Positions 1 to 10,059 of a DNA stretch of 64,000 bases are shown piece by piece; position 1 is the first letter of the stretch; the number at the start of each line of letters is the position of its first letter. Below the pieces are notes generated by a model. The model was not told the origin of the DNA, did not search any database, and worked only from the letters and a program-made list of their open reading frames with translations. The stretch comes from Microvirga pakistanensis. GTDB taxonomy: Bacteria > Pseudomonadota > Alphaproteobacteria > Rhizobiales > Beijerinckiaceae. The DNA lies in contig NZ_SPJX01000332.1 in the NCBI RefSeq assembly GCF_004458765.1, positions 17,572-81,571 of the forward strand. Direction: 5' to 3'. Position numbers and translations under genes: made by a program.

Positions 1-91
1 CATCTCCGGCCGGGAATGACAATCGTCGGTGTGGTCCCAAAGCGCCAGAATGAGCCGCCGCCGGAATCATGGCGCCTCACCAAAGCGACAA

Positions 92-122
92 GGCCGTCCC
101 CGGATCGGGTCCGGGGACGGCC
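92..122. repeat. REP-like hairpin downstream of alaS
   Basis: A perfect 13-bp inverted repeat with a 5-nt loop lies about 65 bp beyond the alaS stop. Its core (CCCCGGA, 5-nt loop, TCCGGGG) matches the stem-loop design of the other intergenic hairpins of this window near 19.96, 24.39 and 30.3 kb. No strong T-run follows on either strand, so I read it as a REP-type element that could also slow transcription leaving alaS, rather than as a classical terminator. Confidence 0.6.
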
Positions 123-187
123 ATGATGTCAATCCGTGCCGCACCCTCACCTGACTCGACCTGTACCGTCCGGGATGCTGTGCCTTC

Positions 188-2836
188 CTAGGCGGCCGCG
201 AGCGCCGCCTCGATGGCCGAGAGCGCGGCTTCGGCCTGCGCCCCGTCGGGACCGCCGGCCTGGGCCATGTCGCGGCGTCCGCCGCCGCCCTTGCCGCCGA
301 GCTTCTCGGAACCGATGCGCACGAGCGAGACCGCGTCGTACTTGCCCGTCAGGTCTTCGGTCACGGCGACCACGATGCCCGCCTTGCCGTCCTCGGCGAC
401 GCCCACGATGGCGACGATTCCGGAGCCGAGGCGCTTCTTGCCCTCGTCGGCGAGGCTCTTGAGGTCCTTCATCTCGACACCCGTGACGGAGCGAGCCATG
501 AGCTTGGTGCCCGCCACGTCCTTGATCGGATCGCCGCCAGCGCCACCACCGCCCATAGCGAGCTTGCGGCGGGCTTCCGCCAGATCCCGCTCCAACCTGC
601 GGCGCTCTTCGAGAAGAGCGGAAAGGCGAGAAGACACCTCGTCCACCGGCGTCTTCAGGAGGCTCGCCACCTCGCGCAGCTTGCGGCTCTCGTCCGCGAG
701 GTAGCGGCGGGCCGCGTCGCCCGTCATCGCCTCGAGACGGCGCACGCCCGCCGCGACCGCACCCTCGGCCACGATGGTGACGAGACCAATATCGCCCGTG
801 CGGTTCACATGGGTGCCGCCGCAGAGCTCGACTGAGAAGGTCCTGTTGCCCTCCGCCTTGCCCATGGAGACGACGCGCACCTCATCGCCGTACTTCTCGC
901 CGAAGAGCGCGCGCGCGCCGGACTCGATGGCCTCGTCCACGGCCATGAGCTTGGTGACGACCGGCTCGTTCTGGAGCAGCACCCGGTTGGCGATTTCCTC
1001 GACCTGTTTCAGTTCCGCTTCCTCGATGGGCTTCGGATGGCTGAAGTCGAAGCGCAGCCGGTCAGGGGCCACCAGGGAGCCCTTCTGGGCCACGTGATCG
1101 CCGAGCACCTGGCGCAGCGCCTCGTGCAGGAGATGGGTCGCGGAGTGGTTCGCCCGCACCGCCGAGCGGCGCTCGTGGTCGACGATCAGCTCGAGGGACT
1201 GGTTCGGCTTCAGCGAGCCGTGCTCCACCGTGACATGATGCACGAAGAGGTCGCCGAGCTTCTTCTCCGTGTTGGTCACGAAGACCCGAGCGCCCTCGCC
1301 CTGCATCACGCCGGTGTCGCCGACCTGGCCGCCGGACTCGCCGTAGAACGGCGTCTGGTTGAGAACCAGGAGGCCGGACTCGCCCGCCTTCAGCTCCTGC
1401 ACTTCCCTGCCGTCCTTGAGCAGGGCCACGACGACGCCCTCGGCGTTCTCGGTGTCGTAGCCGAGGAACTCCGTGGCGCCGGTGCGCTCCTTCACGGCGA
1501 ACCAGACGGTCTCCGTCGCCGCCTCGCCCGAGCCGGACCAGGCCGCGCGGGCCTTCTCGCGCTGGCGCTCCATGGCGACGTTGAAGGCCTCCGTGTCGAC
1601 GCCGATGCCGCGGGGCTTGAGCGCGTCCTGTGTCAGGTCGAGCGGGAACCCGTAGGTGTCGTAGAGCGTGAAGGCGGTCTCGCCGGAGAGGTTCTGGCCC
1701 TTGGCGAGATTGCGGCTCTCCTCGTCGAGGATCGACAGGCCGCGCTCCAGGGTCTTGCGGAAGCGGGTCTCCTCCAGCTTCAGCGTCTCGGTGATGAGTG
1801 CCTCGGCGCGGATCAGCTCGGGATAGGCCTGCCCCATCTCGCGCACCAGAACGGGCACGAGACGGTACATGAGCGGTTCCTTGGCGCCGAGCAGCTGCGC
1901 ATGGCGCATGGCGCGGCGCATGATGCGGCGGAGCACGTAGCCGCGGCCTTCGTTCGACGGCAGGACGCCGTCCGCCACGAGGAAGCAGGCGGTGCGCAGG
2001 TGGTCGGCGATCACGCGATGGGAGGCCTTGCGATCACCTTCGGGCGCGACACTGGTGGCATGGGCCACCGCGTCGATCAGGGTGCGGAACAGGTCCGTGT
2101 CGTAGTTCGAGTGCACGCCCTGCAGGATCGCCGAGATGCGCTCCAGGCCCATGCCGGTATCGATGGAGGGCCGGGGCAGTCCGATGCGGTTGCCGGGCTC
2201 GATCTGCTCGTATTGCATGAACACGAGGTTCCAGAACTCGAGGAAGCGGTCGCCGTCCTCCTCAGGGCTGCCGGGAGGGCCGCCCCAGAGCTTGTCGCCC
2301 TGGTCGATGAAGATCTCCGAACACGGGCCGCAGGGGCCGGTATCGCCCATCTGCCAGAAATTGTCCGAGGTCGGGATGCGGATGATCTTGGAATCCGAGA
2401 AGCCCGCGATCTTCTTCCAGAGGTTCGCCGCCTCGTCGTCGTCGTGATAGACGGTGACCAGGAGCCTGTCCTTGGGCAGGTTGAACTCCTTGGTGATCAG
2501 GCCCCATGCGAGCTCGATGGCGCGCTCCTTGAAGTAGTCGCCGAACGAGAAATTGCCGAGCATCTCGAAGAAGGTGTGGTGGCGCGCCGTGTAGCCCACA
2601 TTGTCGAGATCATTGTGCTTTCCGCCCGCGCGCACGCATTTCTGCGCGGTCGCCGCGGTGCTGTAGGGACGCTTCTCGGCACCCGTGAAGACGTTCTTGA
2701 ACTGCACCATGCCGGCATTGGTGAACATCAGGGTCGGGTCGTTGCGCGGCACGAGGGGGCTCGAGGCCACGACCTCATGGCCGTTCTTGGCGAAGTAATC
2801 GAGGAAGGCCGACCGGATTTCGTTGACGCCGCTCAT
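188..2836 (-). CDS. alaS: Alanine--tRNA ligase
   Basis: Cytoplasmic class II synthetase that charges tRNA-Ala and hydrolyses mischarged Ser/Gly-tRNA-Ala. At 882 residues it is the usual full length. The N-terminal catalytic domain begins with the family pattern [20 protein letters not shown]. The editing domain carries the zinc/active-site [11 protein letters not shown] near residue 561 and the CGGTH motif near residue 668. A C-terminal coiled and C-Ala region rich in Gly-Gly follows. The start at 2836 gives the canonical N-terminus. It lies downstream of recA, with the OMP gene between on the other strand; recA-alaS proximity is common in Rhizobiales. Identification is secure. Confidence 0.98.
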   Translation of the reverse strand: MSGVNEIRSAFLDYFAKNGHEVVASSPLVPRNDPTLMFTNAGMVQFKNVFTGAEKRPYSTAATAQKCVRAGGKHNDLDNVGYTARHHTFFEMLGNFSFGDYFKERAIELAWGLITKEFNLPKDRLLVTVYHDDDEAANLWKKIAGFSDSKIIRIPTSDNFWQMGDTGPCGPCSEIFIDQGDKLWGGPPGSPEEDGDRFLEFWNLVFMQYEQIEPGNRIGLPRPSIDTGMGLERISAILQGVHSNYDTDLFRTLIDAVAHATSVAPEGDRKASHRVIADHLRTACFLVADGVLPSNEGRGYVLRRIMRRAMRHAQLLGAKEPLMYRLVPVLVREMGQAYPELIRAEALITETLKLEETRFRKTLERGLSILDEESRNLAKGQNLSGETAFTLYDTYGFPLDLTQDALKPRGIGVDTEAFNVAMERQREKARAAWSGSGEAATETVWFAVKERTGATEFLGYDTENAEGVVVALLKDGREVQELKAGESGLLVLNQTPFYGESGGQVGDTGVMQGEGARVFVTNTEKKLGDLFVHHVTVEHGSLKPNQSLELIVDHERRSAVRANHSATHLLHEALRQVLGDHVAQKGSLVAPDRLRFDFSHPKPIEEAELKQVEEIANRVLLQNEPVVTKLMAVDEAIESGARALFGEKYGDEVRVVSMGKAEGNRTFSVELCGGTHVNRTGDIGLVTIVAEGAVAAGVRRLEAMTGDAARRYLADESRKLREVASLLKTPVDEVSSRLSALLEERRRLERDLAEARRKLAMGGGGAGGDPIKDVAGTKLMARSVTGVEMKDLKSLADEGKKRLGSGIVAIVGVAEDGKAGIVVAVTEDLTGKYDAVSLVRIGSEKLGGKGGGGRRDMAQAGGPDGAQAEAALSAIEAALAAA

Positions 2837-3193
2837 GGGTTCTCAAACTCGGATGCAGGGGCCGTTCGGGCCCGGAGAAGTATTCGTTCGTCGGGGTTTT
2901 TAGACGGACGCGTCGTTGCTGTCGAGGCGGCGTTTGGGCGGGCGGGGCGAATAGGCCTGCGGGCGATGCTCCGACGCGCCTTCCGACCGGACAGCCAGCG
3001 GATTGCGCCGGCGACGAGGATCCGACCACGGGACCGAGCCCGGCCGCGAAGGCCCACAGGGAGCAGTGGCAGCCCGCTCCGATCAGGCTGCCCTGCCTCG
3101 GTAGTGGCACCCCGAAGGGGTGAGTTGTGCCGGGACTCCCCGGTGCTAACCTCGCTTTGGCCGTTGGGCCTCGGATTACTCCGGTTTCCTCGT
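2837..3193. other. Intergenic region with dense inverted repeats
   Basis: This 357-bp gap separates divergent alaS (-) and the OMP gene (+), so both promoters must be in it. From 3068 to about 3150 it is unusually structured: GGCAGCC (3068-3074) pairs with GGCTGCC (3086-3092), CACCCC (3108-3113) pairs with GGGGTG (3117-3122) across a GAA loop, and a further GCCGGG/CCCGG-type stem lies at 3129-3143. I recognise no known RNA family. It may be a leader RNA of the OMP gene or a small RNA; neither is shown. Confidence 0.3.
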
Positions 3194-3892
3194 ATGTTTT
3201 TGCACTTTGCAACCCTTGCGCCGCAAGCGCGGACCAAACCCCATCCTGGAGGGTCGGGCAGGTCGCTCTGCGGAATTGCGGGTGCAGGCTGTCTTGCTCT
3301 TTCGGTTCTCGGCGGCCCTGCCCTGGCGCAGCCTGCCGAGCGGAGCTGGCATCTCACGGCCTATGGCGGCCAATGGGTCGATGCCGATCTGGTGGAAATT
3401 CCGGAGCGCGCCTTCACCGGCAGCCTGAGCACGGAAAGAGCCTATCTTGTCGGAGCAGGTCTTTCGAGGGTCATTCTCCCGTCCTTCACCATCCCCCTGC
3501 CCGGCACCGACTTCGCGTTTCGCGGCAACCGGATCGAACTCGAAGGACAGGTCCTGCGGCATTTCGGCGACCAGAGCCATTGGGAGGGGACGCTCGCGCT
3601 CGTGTTCCGGACCGGGCCAATTCCGCTCTTCGGGGGCTTGAGCGTCAACCTGGCCTTCGGCGAAGGCCTTTCCTATGCCTCCGAACGACCACGGCTGGAA
3701 GGCAACCCTGAGCTCGAGCCGACCCAGCTTCTCAACTACCTCGCCTTCGAAGCCGAGTTCTCCCATTCCTCATGGCCGGGCGTGTCCTTCGTCCCCCGGA
3801 TCCACCACCGTTCCGGAGTTTTCGGGCTCTTCGCCGACAAGGGATCCGGCTCGAACTTCATCGGTGCCGGCATCAGGGTGGATCTTCGCTAA
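3194..3892 (+). CDS. Predicted outer-membrane beta-barrel protein
   Basis: 232 residues. A positively charged N-terminus is followed by a hydrophobic stretch (about residues 26-44) ending in ALAQ, a signal-peptide cleavage pattern. The mature part has alternating aromatic/polar strands (WHLTAYGGQW, EGTLALVFRT, FIGAGIRVDL) and ends in a strand-like GAGIRVDLR, as small periplasm-facing barrels do. I cannot name a family with confidence; acyloxyacyl hydrolase/OmpW-like barrels have a similar outline. The frame stays open far upstream over alaS antisense, but only the ATG at 3194 gives a sensible signal peptide. It is monocistronic and convergent with recA. Confidence 0.65.
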   Translation: MFLHFATLAPQARTKPHPGGSGRSLCGIAGAGCLALSVLGGPALAQPAERSWHLTAYGGQWVDADLVEIPERAFTGSLSTERAYLVGAGLSRVILPSFTIPLPGTDFAFRGNRIELEGQVLRHFGDQSHWEGTLALVFRTGPIPLFGGLSVNLAFGEGLSYASERPRLEGNPELEPTQLLNYLAFEAEFSHSSWPGVSFVPRIHHRSGVFGLFADKGSGSNFIGAGIRVDLR

Positions 3893-3924
3893 GCCTCACC
3901 CTGGACCGGCATCCGCTTGCCAGC

Positions 3925-3955
3925 AAAAAGACCGCCGCGATCTCTCGCGACGGCC
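3925..3955 (-). terminator. recA rho-independent terminator
   Basis: On the minus strand an 11-bp stem (3945-3955 with 3930-3940, two G-U pairs, 4-nt loop) is followed directly by TTTTT (3929-3925), about 30 nt past the recA stop. This is a classical intrinsic terminator. Confidence 0.85.
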
Positions 3956-3985
3956 TGTTGTTTGCCCTTGAAGGAGAGCAAAACC

Positions 3986-5080
3986 TTAGTCCGCGGAGCC
4001 CTCGTCCAGATCGTCGGCGGTCGGGGTCGCCTGCTCCAGGATGCGGTCGGCGAGCAAGCCGGCATTCTGGCGGATGAGGGCCTCGATCTTGCCGGCGATC
4101 TCGGGGTTGTCGCGCAGGAACTGCTTGGCGTTCTCGCGGCCCTGGCCGAGGCGCTGGCTGTCATAGGAGAACCAAGCGCCGGACTTGTCGACGATACCGG
4201 CCTTGACGCCGAGATCGATGAGCTCGCCCACCTTGGACACGCCCTCGCCGAACATGATGTCGAACTCGACCTGCTTGAAGGGCGGAGCGACCTTGTTCTT
4301 GACCACCTTCACGCGCACCGAGTTGCCGATCGGATCGTCACGATCCTTCAGGGTCGAGACGCGGCGGATGTCGAGGCGCACGGACGCATAGAACTTCAGG
4401 GCGTTGCCGCCCGTGGTCGTCTCAGGCGAGCCGTACATGACGCCGATCTTCATGCGGATCTGGTTGATGAAGATCACCATCGTGTTCGACCGGGAGATCG
4501 AACCGGTGAGCTTGCGCAGCGCCTGGCTCATGAGGCGGGCCTGGAGGCCCGGCTGAACCTCGCCCATCTCGCCGTCGAGCTCGGCCTTCGGCGTCAGCGC
4601 CGCCACCGAGTCGATGACGAGCACGTCCACCGCGCCGGAGCGCACCAGCGTGTCGGCGATTTCGAGGGCCTGCTCGCCGGTGTCGGGCTGGGAGATCAGG
4701 AGATCGTCCAGGTTGACGCCGAGCTTGCGGGCATAAACGGGATCGAGCGCGTGTTCCGCGTCCACGAAGGCGCAGACGCCGCCCTTCTTCTGGGCCTCGG
4801 CGATGGTGTGCAGCGCCAGCGTGGTCTTACCGGACGATTCCGGTCCGTAGATCTCGATGATGCGGCCGCGGGGCAGACCACCCACGCCGAGCGCGATATC
4901 GAGGCCGAGGGAACCCGTCGAGACGGTTTCGATTTCAACCGGCTGCTGGCCCTTGCCGAGCCGCATGATCGAGCCCTTGCCGAAGGCGCGCTCGATCTGA
5001 GAGAGCGCCGCGTCGAGAGCTTTCGACTTGTCTTTATCCATTGATGAGCTTTCCACCAGTCTCAGAGAAGACTGCGACAT
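3986..5080 (-). CDS. recA: Recombinase RecA
   Basis: Cytoplasmic ATP-dependent strand-exchange protein that also triggers LexA self-cleavage. It has 364 residues, normal for alphaproteobacteria. Walker [10 protein letters not shown] lies near residues 78-86, the conserved [11 protein letters not shown] sits in the L1/L2 region, and the acidic C-terminus ends DDLDEGSAD. The start at 5080 ([10 protein letters not shown]) matches the rhizobial N-terminus better than the internal Met 13 codons on (5041). It is preceded by a LexA box at 5167-5181 and closed by its own terminator, so it is a single SOS-regulated gene. Confidence 0.98.
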   Translation of the reverse strand: MSQSSLRLVESSSMDKDKSKALDAALSQIERAFGKGSIMRLGKGQQPVEIETVSTGSLGLDIALGVGGLPRGRIIEIYGPESSGKTTLALHTIAEAQKKGGVCAFVDAEHALDPVYARKLGVNLDDLLISQPDTGEQALEIADTLVRSGAVDVLVIDSVAALTPKAELDGEMGEVQPGLQARLMSQALRKLTGSISRSNTMVIFINQIRMKIGVMYGSPETTTGGNALKFYASVRLDIRRVSTLKDRDDPIGNSVRVKVVKNKVAPPFKQVEFDIMFGEGVSKVGELIDLGVKAGIVDKSGAWFSYDSQRLGQGRENAKQFLRDNPEIAGKIEALIRQNAGLLADRILEQATPTADDLDEGSAD

Positions 5081-5166
5081 GACCAGACATCCTTATGGCA
5101 GGAGGAGGAGTGAATCTCAACGCGGTGTTGAGGGAATATATGTACTCACTTTGTTCTCATGCACAA

Positions 5167-5181
5167 GTTCTTTTTTCGTTC
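5167..5181 (-). promoter_or_regulatory. LexA (SOS) box of recA
   Basis: GTTC, seven bases, GTTC on the plus strand (GAAC-N7-GAAC on the recA strand) is the exact direct-repeat LexA box of alphaproteobacteria. It lies 87 bp upstream of the recA start. On the recA strand a TTGTGC at about 5164-5159, overlapping the region just inside the box, and a TACATA 16 nt later make a plausible -35/-10 pair that LexA binding would cover. Confidence 0.85.
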
Positions 5182-5251
5182 CTTTCCGAGAATTCACAGC
5201 CGTTTGGAAGGCCAGGTTGCCGCAGGTAAATATACCAGCTTACTCAATAAC

Positions 5252-7783
5252 TTACTGCCCGATCACCTGCTTCACGGTCTCGACCAGCTGACGCAGGCTG
5301 AAGGGCTTGGGCAGGAAGTTGAAATCCTCCCCTTCCGGCAGGTTCTTGCGGAAGGCTTCCTCCGCGTAGCCGGAAACGAAGATCACCTTGAGATCGGGGT
5401 AGAGCTTGCGCAATTCGCCCAGGAGCGTCGGGCCGTCCATCTCGGGCATGACCACGTCGGAGACCACGAGATCCACAGGGGAGCCCCGCTCCTGGATGAT
5501 CTCCAGGGCCTCGATGCCGGAGGCCGCCTCCAGAACCGTGTAGCCGCGCGCGGAGAGCGCCCGGGCGTTCACCGCGCGAACCGGATCCTCATCCTCCACG
5601 AGCAGGATGGTACCCTGCCCCGTCATGTCGGCGGCGGGCTTCTTGGGGGCGTCCGCCTTGACCTCCTCGGGCACCTCCTGCGCCTCCGCCACGTGACGCG
5701 GCAGATAGATGCGGAAGGTCGTGCCCTGCCCGGGCTTCGAATCCACGTCGATGTACCCGCCCGACTGCTTGACGATGCCGAACACCGTCGAAAGGCCGAG
5801 GCCCGTGCCCTTGCCCACCTCCTTGGTGGTGAAGAAGGGCTCGAAGATCTTGTCGACCACCTCCGGCGTCATGCCGATGCCCGTGTCCGAGACCTCGACC
5901 ACGACGTAATCGGCGGGCGGCATCCCGCTCACGTTCAGGCGCGCGGCTTCCTGGGCCGAGACATTGGCCGTGCGGATCGCGAGCTTGCCCCCGTCCGGCA
6001 TGGCGTCGCGGGCATTCACCGCCAGGTTCACCACCACCTGCTCGAACTGGTTCACGTCCGCCTTCACGAACCACAGGTCGCGGCCGTGGCTGAGGTCCAG
6101 TTCCACCCGCTCGCCGAGAAGGCGCTTGAGGAGCATCGAGAGGTCATAGAGGCGGTCGTTGAGGTTGAGCACCTCGGGACGCAGGGTCTGGCGGCGCGAG
6201 AAGGCGAGCAGCTGACGCACCAGGCTCGCGGCCCGGTTCGCGTTCTGCTTGATCTGCATGATGTCCTGGAAGGACGGGTCGGTGGGCCGGTGGTTGGCGA
6301 GCAGCAGGTCGCTGTAGCCGATGATCGCCTGGAGCACGTTGTTGAAATCGTGCGCCACGCCGCCGGCGAGCTGGCCGACCGCGTTCATCTTCTGGGACTG
6401 GGCGAGCTGCTCCTCGACCTTGCGGAAATCCGTGGTGTCGAGGGCGTAGAGGATGGCCACCTCGCCATCCGCACCGGTATCGCCTGTCGGCGTGACCCAG
6501 ACCCGGACGGAGCTGCCGTTCTCGCCCGCCGTCTGGAGCTCCAGGGGAGCGATGTCGCCCCGGTTCTCCGCCACGGCCTTCAGCGCGGCGTCCATCGGAC
6601 CGCTTTCCCGGAAGCTCTCGAAGATGGAAGGACCTTCCCCGACCTGGTCGCCTGTGCGCGGCAGGATGCCGAACAGCTTGGAGAACGGCGCGTTGGCATG
6701 GACGATCCGACCGGCACGGTTCACGGTTGCGATCGCGATCGGCGTATTGTTGAAGAAGCGGACGAAACGCACCTCGGCGGCGCGCTGGCCCTCGTCCACC
6801 TCGATGCCCGGCGAGCGGTTGAGAACGAGGGTGCGGGAAGCTCCCATTCGGCCGTCGAGCCCGAAGGCGATGCGGTGATAGAGGCGCACGGGCAGGAACT
6901 GGCCGCTGCGGCGGCGAAGATCCAGATCGAGGGTTTCCGTGCGCACGCTGCCCGGCTCCCCCGTCAGAGACGTCAGCATCGCCACCACGTTGCGCGGCAC
7001 GATATCGCCAAGGCTGAGACCACCGGAGCCGACCTGGGCGAGATCGTAATCGAGCCACGTCGCGAGTGTGGCATTGAGATAGATGATGGACCCATTCGGA
7101 TCGACGGAGAGGAAGCCAGCCGGAGCGTGATCGAGATAGTCGATGGCGTGCTGAAGCTCCTGGAAGACGTTCTCCTGACGCTCCCGCTCATGGGTGATGT
7201 CAGCGATGCTCCATAGGGAAGCCTCGCGCCCGCCGGAGCGGGGCACGGGGCGCACGCGGACGCGGTACCATCCGAATTCGTGCTTCCCGTCGAGGGACGG
7301 GGACAGGCGGATCTCCTCCGTTCCGGTCCGGCGCTCGCGCCCTGCCTGGGCCAAGCGATAGATGGCCTCGGAAACCTCCGGAGCCCCCATGAACAGGCGT
7401 TCGACGGCACGCACCTCGGCCCGATCGGAGCCCGCGAGCGAAAGGTAGGCTTCGTTGGCATAGAGGATACGACCGTCGTCGTCGACCACGGCCAGCCCCT
7501 CGCCCGCCGTATCCGCCATGAGCTTGGTGATATCGTTGCGGGTAGTCTGCCCGGCGAACTGGACGACTCCGATGGCCCAGGCGAACAGGAAGAACACGCC
7601 CGCCATCGCGAAGAAAGCCAGAAGCCCCAGGATCAGGGGCTGCGCCTGCTCGCTGCCGAGGAAACGGAGGCTCAGCACCGCACCGGCCAGGACGGCTGCC
7701 AGCAGCAGAACCCATCCGAAATGGCCGGGACGGTCGGAACGGTCGATGGTCGCGCTCTTCGGCATGTCGCCCCGTTGAACCAT
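5252..7783 (-). CDS. cckA: Cell-cycle hybrid histidine kinase CckA
   Basis: Inner-membrane bifunctional kinase/phosphatase that feeds phosphate through ChpT to CtrA and CpdR. It has 843 residues. Two membrane helices lie in the first ~75 residues, followed by tandem PAS domains, a HisKA domain with [10 protein letters not shown] (His478), a HATPase_c domain ([27 protein letters not shown]) and a C-terminal receiver with phospho-acceptor Asp776 in [10 protein letters not shown]. The pattern up to the final [18 protein letters not shown] fits CckA. A second Met six codons on (7765) is an alternative start. It is divergent from the FliO-like gene across a region with a CtrA-type site. Confidence 0.93.
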   Translation of the reverse strand: MVQRGDMPKSATIDRSDRPGHFGWVLLLAAVLAGAVLSLRFLGSEQAQPLILGLLAFFAMAGVFFLFAWAIGVVQFAGQTTRNDITKLMADTAGEGLAVVDDDGRILYANEAYLSLAGSDRAEVRAVERLFMGAPEVSEAIYRLAQAGRERRTGTEEIRLSPSLDGKHEFGWYRVRVRPVPRSGGREASLWSIADITHERERQENVFQELQHAIDYLDHAPAGFLSVDPNGSIIYLNATLATWLDYDLAQVGSGGLSLGDIVPRNVVAMLTSLTGEPGSVRTETLDLDLRRRSGQFLPVRLYHRIAFGLDGRMGASRTLVLNRSPGIEVDEGQRAAEVRFVRFFNNTPIAIATVNRAGRIVHANAPFSKLFGILPRTGDQVGEGPSIFESFRESGPMDAALKAVAENRGDIAPLELQTAGENGSSVRVWVTPTGDTGADGEVAILYALDTTDFRKVEEQLAQSQKMNAVGQLAGGVAHDFNNVLQAIIGYSDLLLANHRPTDPSFQDIMQIKQNANRAASLVRQLLAFSRRQTLRPEVLNLNDRLYDLSMLLKRLLGERVELDLSHGRDLWFVKADVNQFEQVVVNLAVNARDAMPDGGKLAIRTANVSAQEAARLNVSGMPPADYVVVEVSDTGIGMTPEVVDKIFEPFFTTKEVGKGTGLGLSTVFGIVKQSGGYIDVDSKPGQGTTFRIYLPRHVAEAQEVPEEVKADAPKKPAADMTGQGTILLVEDEDPVRAVNARALSARGYTVLEAASGIEALEIIQERGSPVDLVVSDVVMPEMDGPTLLGELRKLYPDLKVIFVSGYAEEAFRKNLPEGEDFNFLPKPFSLRQLVETVKQVIGQ

Positions 7784-7916
7784 AGATGTCTCAATCCTTC
7801 AGGAAGGCGGATGCGCCCACGGATACCAGGTGAGAGCGACGCCGGATGAGGGACCTCGATCCGACCGCTCGATCTTTGAAGCGTCCTACACGGAATTCAT
7901 TGATTGTCCTCTAAAG

Positions 7917-7961
7917 CATCGGACGCAAAAGTGGACCTGCACTTTTCGCGTCGATCCGATG
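7917..7961. repeat. Imperfect 45-bp intergenic palindrome
   Basis: CATCGGA (7917-7923) pairs with TCCGATG (7955-7961), and inside them CGCAAAAGTG (7924-7933) pairs with CACTTTTCGCG (7940-7950) with one extra base. Short AAAGCAT / AGAGCAT borders lie nearby. The design resembles small intergenic palindromes scattered through Rhizobiales genomes. It lies in the 503-bp cckA/fliO-like gap. Confidence 0.5.
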
Positions 7962-8185
7962 TTATCTTCTTAAGTTAAGAGCATTGTTTGTTGCGGACCC
8001 AGAGGGCTGCACGGTGCTCAAGGCGGCATCAAGCGGTGACGCAAGGGGGAGAAAATTCTCCGGGGAATGCTTGAGGATCGCCCCGTGCAGGCCACATTTT
8101 GGGTGCTTGAGAGCCTTTCCCCCCTTCCGCGCGGATTGCAGAGCCTCCCGTGAACCCCATATGCCGCCAAGCAGAATTCCTGCCG

Positions 8186-8201
8186 TTAACCATCCGTTAA
8201 C
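8186..8201 (+). promoter_or_regulatory. CtrA-type binding site
   Basis: TTAACCATCCGTTAAC fits the full CtrA consensus TTAA-N7-TTAAC with no mismatch. It lies 86 bp before the GTG of the FliO-like gene and about 400 bp before cckA on the other strand. The two TTAA half-sites also read as TTAA-N7-TTAA on the opposite strand. The rest of the 7784-8286 gap, apart from the palindrome at 7917, shows nothing I can name. Confidence 0.65.
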
Positions 8202-8286
8202 CTTGCGGCTGGCTTTGACGATCAATGTGGTACAACCAACACAGAACCGGCCTGCCAAAGGCCCCCACAAGGCTTGAGATTACATC

Positions 8287-9552
8287 GTGTCATCACTTTT
8301 TGGTATTGAAGCGTCGCGGGCTGTTCTCTTCGTGATCGCATTTGCCATCATCCTGGCCCTGGTCGCCTTGTTCGGCCTGGTGCTGCGCAAGCTTACCGGC
8401 GCCCGCCTCATGATGCCGGGCAATGACAGGTCCCGCAGTCGCCAACCCCGCCTCGGCATCGTCGATGTCTACGATCTCGACCGTCAGCGGCAGCTTCTCC
8501 TGCTGCGCCGGGACAATGTCGAGCATCTCCTTCTGATCGGCGGACCGAACGACGTGGTGATCGAGACCAACATCGTCCGCGCGGCCGGCGCGCGCGTTCC
8601 GGTTACCGCCAGCGAGCCGGGACCGGAGCGGCTCGAACCTGCCCTCGACCAGGCGGCCCCGCGGCCCGCACAGGTCGAAACCAACGGACGCCCGTCCATC
8701 GAGACGCAGCTCGCGGCCCAGCTCGACGCCTTCGTTCGCCGCCCCTCGGAGCACTCGGACGTCGATCAGGAGCTTACGGCCGTCGCCTCCATCAGCGCGC
8801 CTGTTCCGGCTCGTCCGGAGCCTGTCATGAAGCCGGACAACGTTTCGGTTTCGGCGGCCCCGGCCGTGACGCCCCTCCGGGCCGAGGCGCGTACGCCTCC
8901 CGCCCCGAGCGCGCCCGCCGCGCCTCCGGTCGAGCGCGCCGAGCCGCGTGCGACCGTCACGCCGCCATCTTTCCAGTCCCGGGCCACGCCGACCGCCCCG
9001 ACTCCGCCCGCACGTCCCGCCCAGGACGACTCCGTCCGGGTGTTCCCCGTTCCGCCTGTTGAGAAGCCCGCTGCGCCTGCCGTCAAGGCCGGCCCCGACG
9101 CAGCGGTTCTATCCAACATGGCCAAGCAGCTCGAGGAGGCTTTGAAGCGTCCTGCGGCGGCGATGACCCCTCCTCCGGTCCCGGCCTACGAGCAACGGGA
9201 AGAAGCCGTTGCGGATGAGGACGACCTGCTCGAAACCGCTCAGCCGGAGGACGCTCGCACGGATTACCGGAACGAGGACCTTGAGGATCTCGTGGAGGCG
9301 CCTGCGGCTGCTCCGCAGCCCGAGCCGCCGCGCCCGGCCAGCGCACCCGCACGCCCTGCTCCAGCTCCTGCTCCAGCTCCTGCCCCTGCTCCAGCTCCTG
9401 CCTCGGCCCCTGCTCCTCTCCCTCCGCAGCAGCCGGAGCCTGCCGTAGCCTCCGCCCCGCGAAAGGAACCCGATCCCTTCTCCGTGGAGGACATCGAGGC
9501 CGAGTTCGCCCGTCTGCTCGGGCGTCCGCTCGATCCCTCCAAGAAGGGTTAG
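8287..9552 (+). CDS. FliO-like membrane protein with long Pro/Ala tail
   Basis: 421 residues from a GTG start; the first in-frame ATG would remove the membrane helix. One transmembrane helix (about residues 12-33, AVLFVIAFAIILALVALFGLVL) precedes a short folded domain (about 50-95) with the FliO-type pattern LGIVDVYDLDRQRQLLLLRRDNVEHLLLIGGP. The rest is low-complexity Pro/Ala/Glu sequence including a run of Pro-Ala pairs near residues 358-375. FliO helps build the flagellar export gate, but no other flagellar gene is here, so a general inner-membrane FliO-domain role is equally possible. A perfect CtrA-type site lies upstream and a terminator follows the stop. Confidence 0.6.
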   Translation: MSSLFGIEASRAVLFVIAFAIILALVALFGLVLRKLTGARLMMPGNDRSRSRQPRLGIVDVYDLDRQRQLLLLRRDNVEHLLLIGGPNDVVIETNIVRAAGARVPVTASEPGPERLEPALDQAAPRPAQVETNGRPSIETQLAAQLDAFVRRPSEHSDVDQELTAVASISAPVPARPEPVMKPDNVSVSAAPAVTPLRAEARTPPAPSAPAAPPVERAEPRATVTPPSFQSRATPTAPTPPARPAQDDSVRVFPVPPVEKPAAPAVKAGPDAAVLSNMAKQLEEALKRPAAAMTPPPVPAYEQREEAVADEDDLLETAQPEDARTDYRNEDLEDLVEAPAAAPQPEPPRPASAPARPAPAPAPAPAPAPAPASAPAPLPPQQPEPAVASAPRKEPDPFSVEDIEAEFARLLGRPLDPSKKG

Positions 9553-9589
9553 CCGGGCACCGGCAGGGACCATGCGCTGAAAATGAAAA

Positions 9590-9615
9590 GGGCTCCGTCA
9601 CCGGAGCCCTTTTTG
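9590..9615. terminator. Terminator between the fliO-like gene and dksA
   Basis: GGGCTCCG (9590-9597) pairs with CGGAGCCC (9602-9609), followed by TTTTTGTTTTT on the plus strand. On the minus strand the stem is followed by TTTTCATTTT, so it can end both the FliO-like transcript and the convergent dksA transcript. Confidence 0.85.
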
Positions 9616-9639
9616 TTTTTGTTGGAATGACGGGAGAGA

Positions 9640-10059
9640 TCAGTCGTCCCGGTAGACCCGCTCGTTGCGCTCGTGACGCTCCTGAGCCTCCAGCGAGAGG
9701 GTCGCGATGGGGCGAGCCTCAAGGCGCTTGAGGGAGATCGGGTCGCCCGTTTCCTCGCAATATCCGTAGGAGCCATCGTCGATGCGGGCCAGGGCCGCGT
9801 CGATCTTGGCAATCAGCTTGCGCTGCCGGTCGCGCGCGCGAAGCTCGATCGCACGATCCGTTTCAGAAGAGGCGCGGTCTGCCAGGTCAGGATGGTTCTC
9901 GTTCTCGCTCTGCAAGGTTGCGAGGGTTTCCTGAGCCTCCTTGAGGATGTCGCTCTTCCAGCGGATCAGCTTGCGCCGGAAATACTCCCTCTGCCGTTCA
10001 TTCATGAAGGGCTCGTCTTCTGTCGGTCGATAACCCTCATCAATAACGATGTCTGTCAT
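9640..10059 (-). CDS. dksA: DksA-family RNA polymerase-binding regulator
   Basis: 139 residues. It binds the RNA polymerase secondary channel and acts with ppGpp in the stringent response. The coiled-coil segment runs about residues 15-85, followed by the family block GYCEETGDPISLKRLEARP. Only the first of the four zinc-finger cysteines remains; the other positions read Thr, Ser and Ala, the zinc-free CTSA type known from alphaproteobacteria. The frame is open upstream, but the ATG at 10059 gives the standard MTDIVIDEGYRPTEDEPFM start. A TATATA about 45-50 bp upstream could be its -10 element. Confidence 0.93.
   Translation of the reverse strand: MTDIVIDEGYRPTEDEPFMNERQREYFRRKLIRWKSDILKEAQETLATLQSENENHPDLADRASSETDRAIELRARDRQRKLIAKIDAALARIDDGSYGYCEETGDPISLKRLEARPIATLSLEAQERHERNERVYRDD

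Noticed and set aside
92-122. Intrinsic terminator of alaS
   Set aside because: The stem is strong but no T-run follows, and its core fits the window's REP family; I list it as a repeat instead.
1037-3193. Long upstream extension of the outer-membrane protein frame across alaS
   Set aside because: It is antisense to alaS; a proper signal peptide begins only at the ATG at 3194.
5159-7216. 685-residue plus-strand frame over cckA
   Set aside because: Antisense shadow of cckA, low-complexity His/Arg/Gly-rich, no domain pattern.
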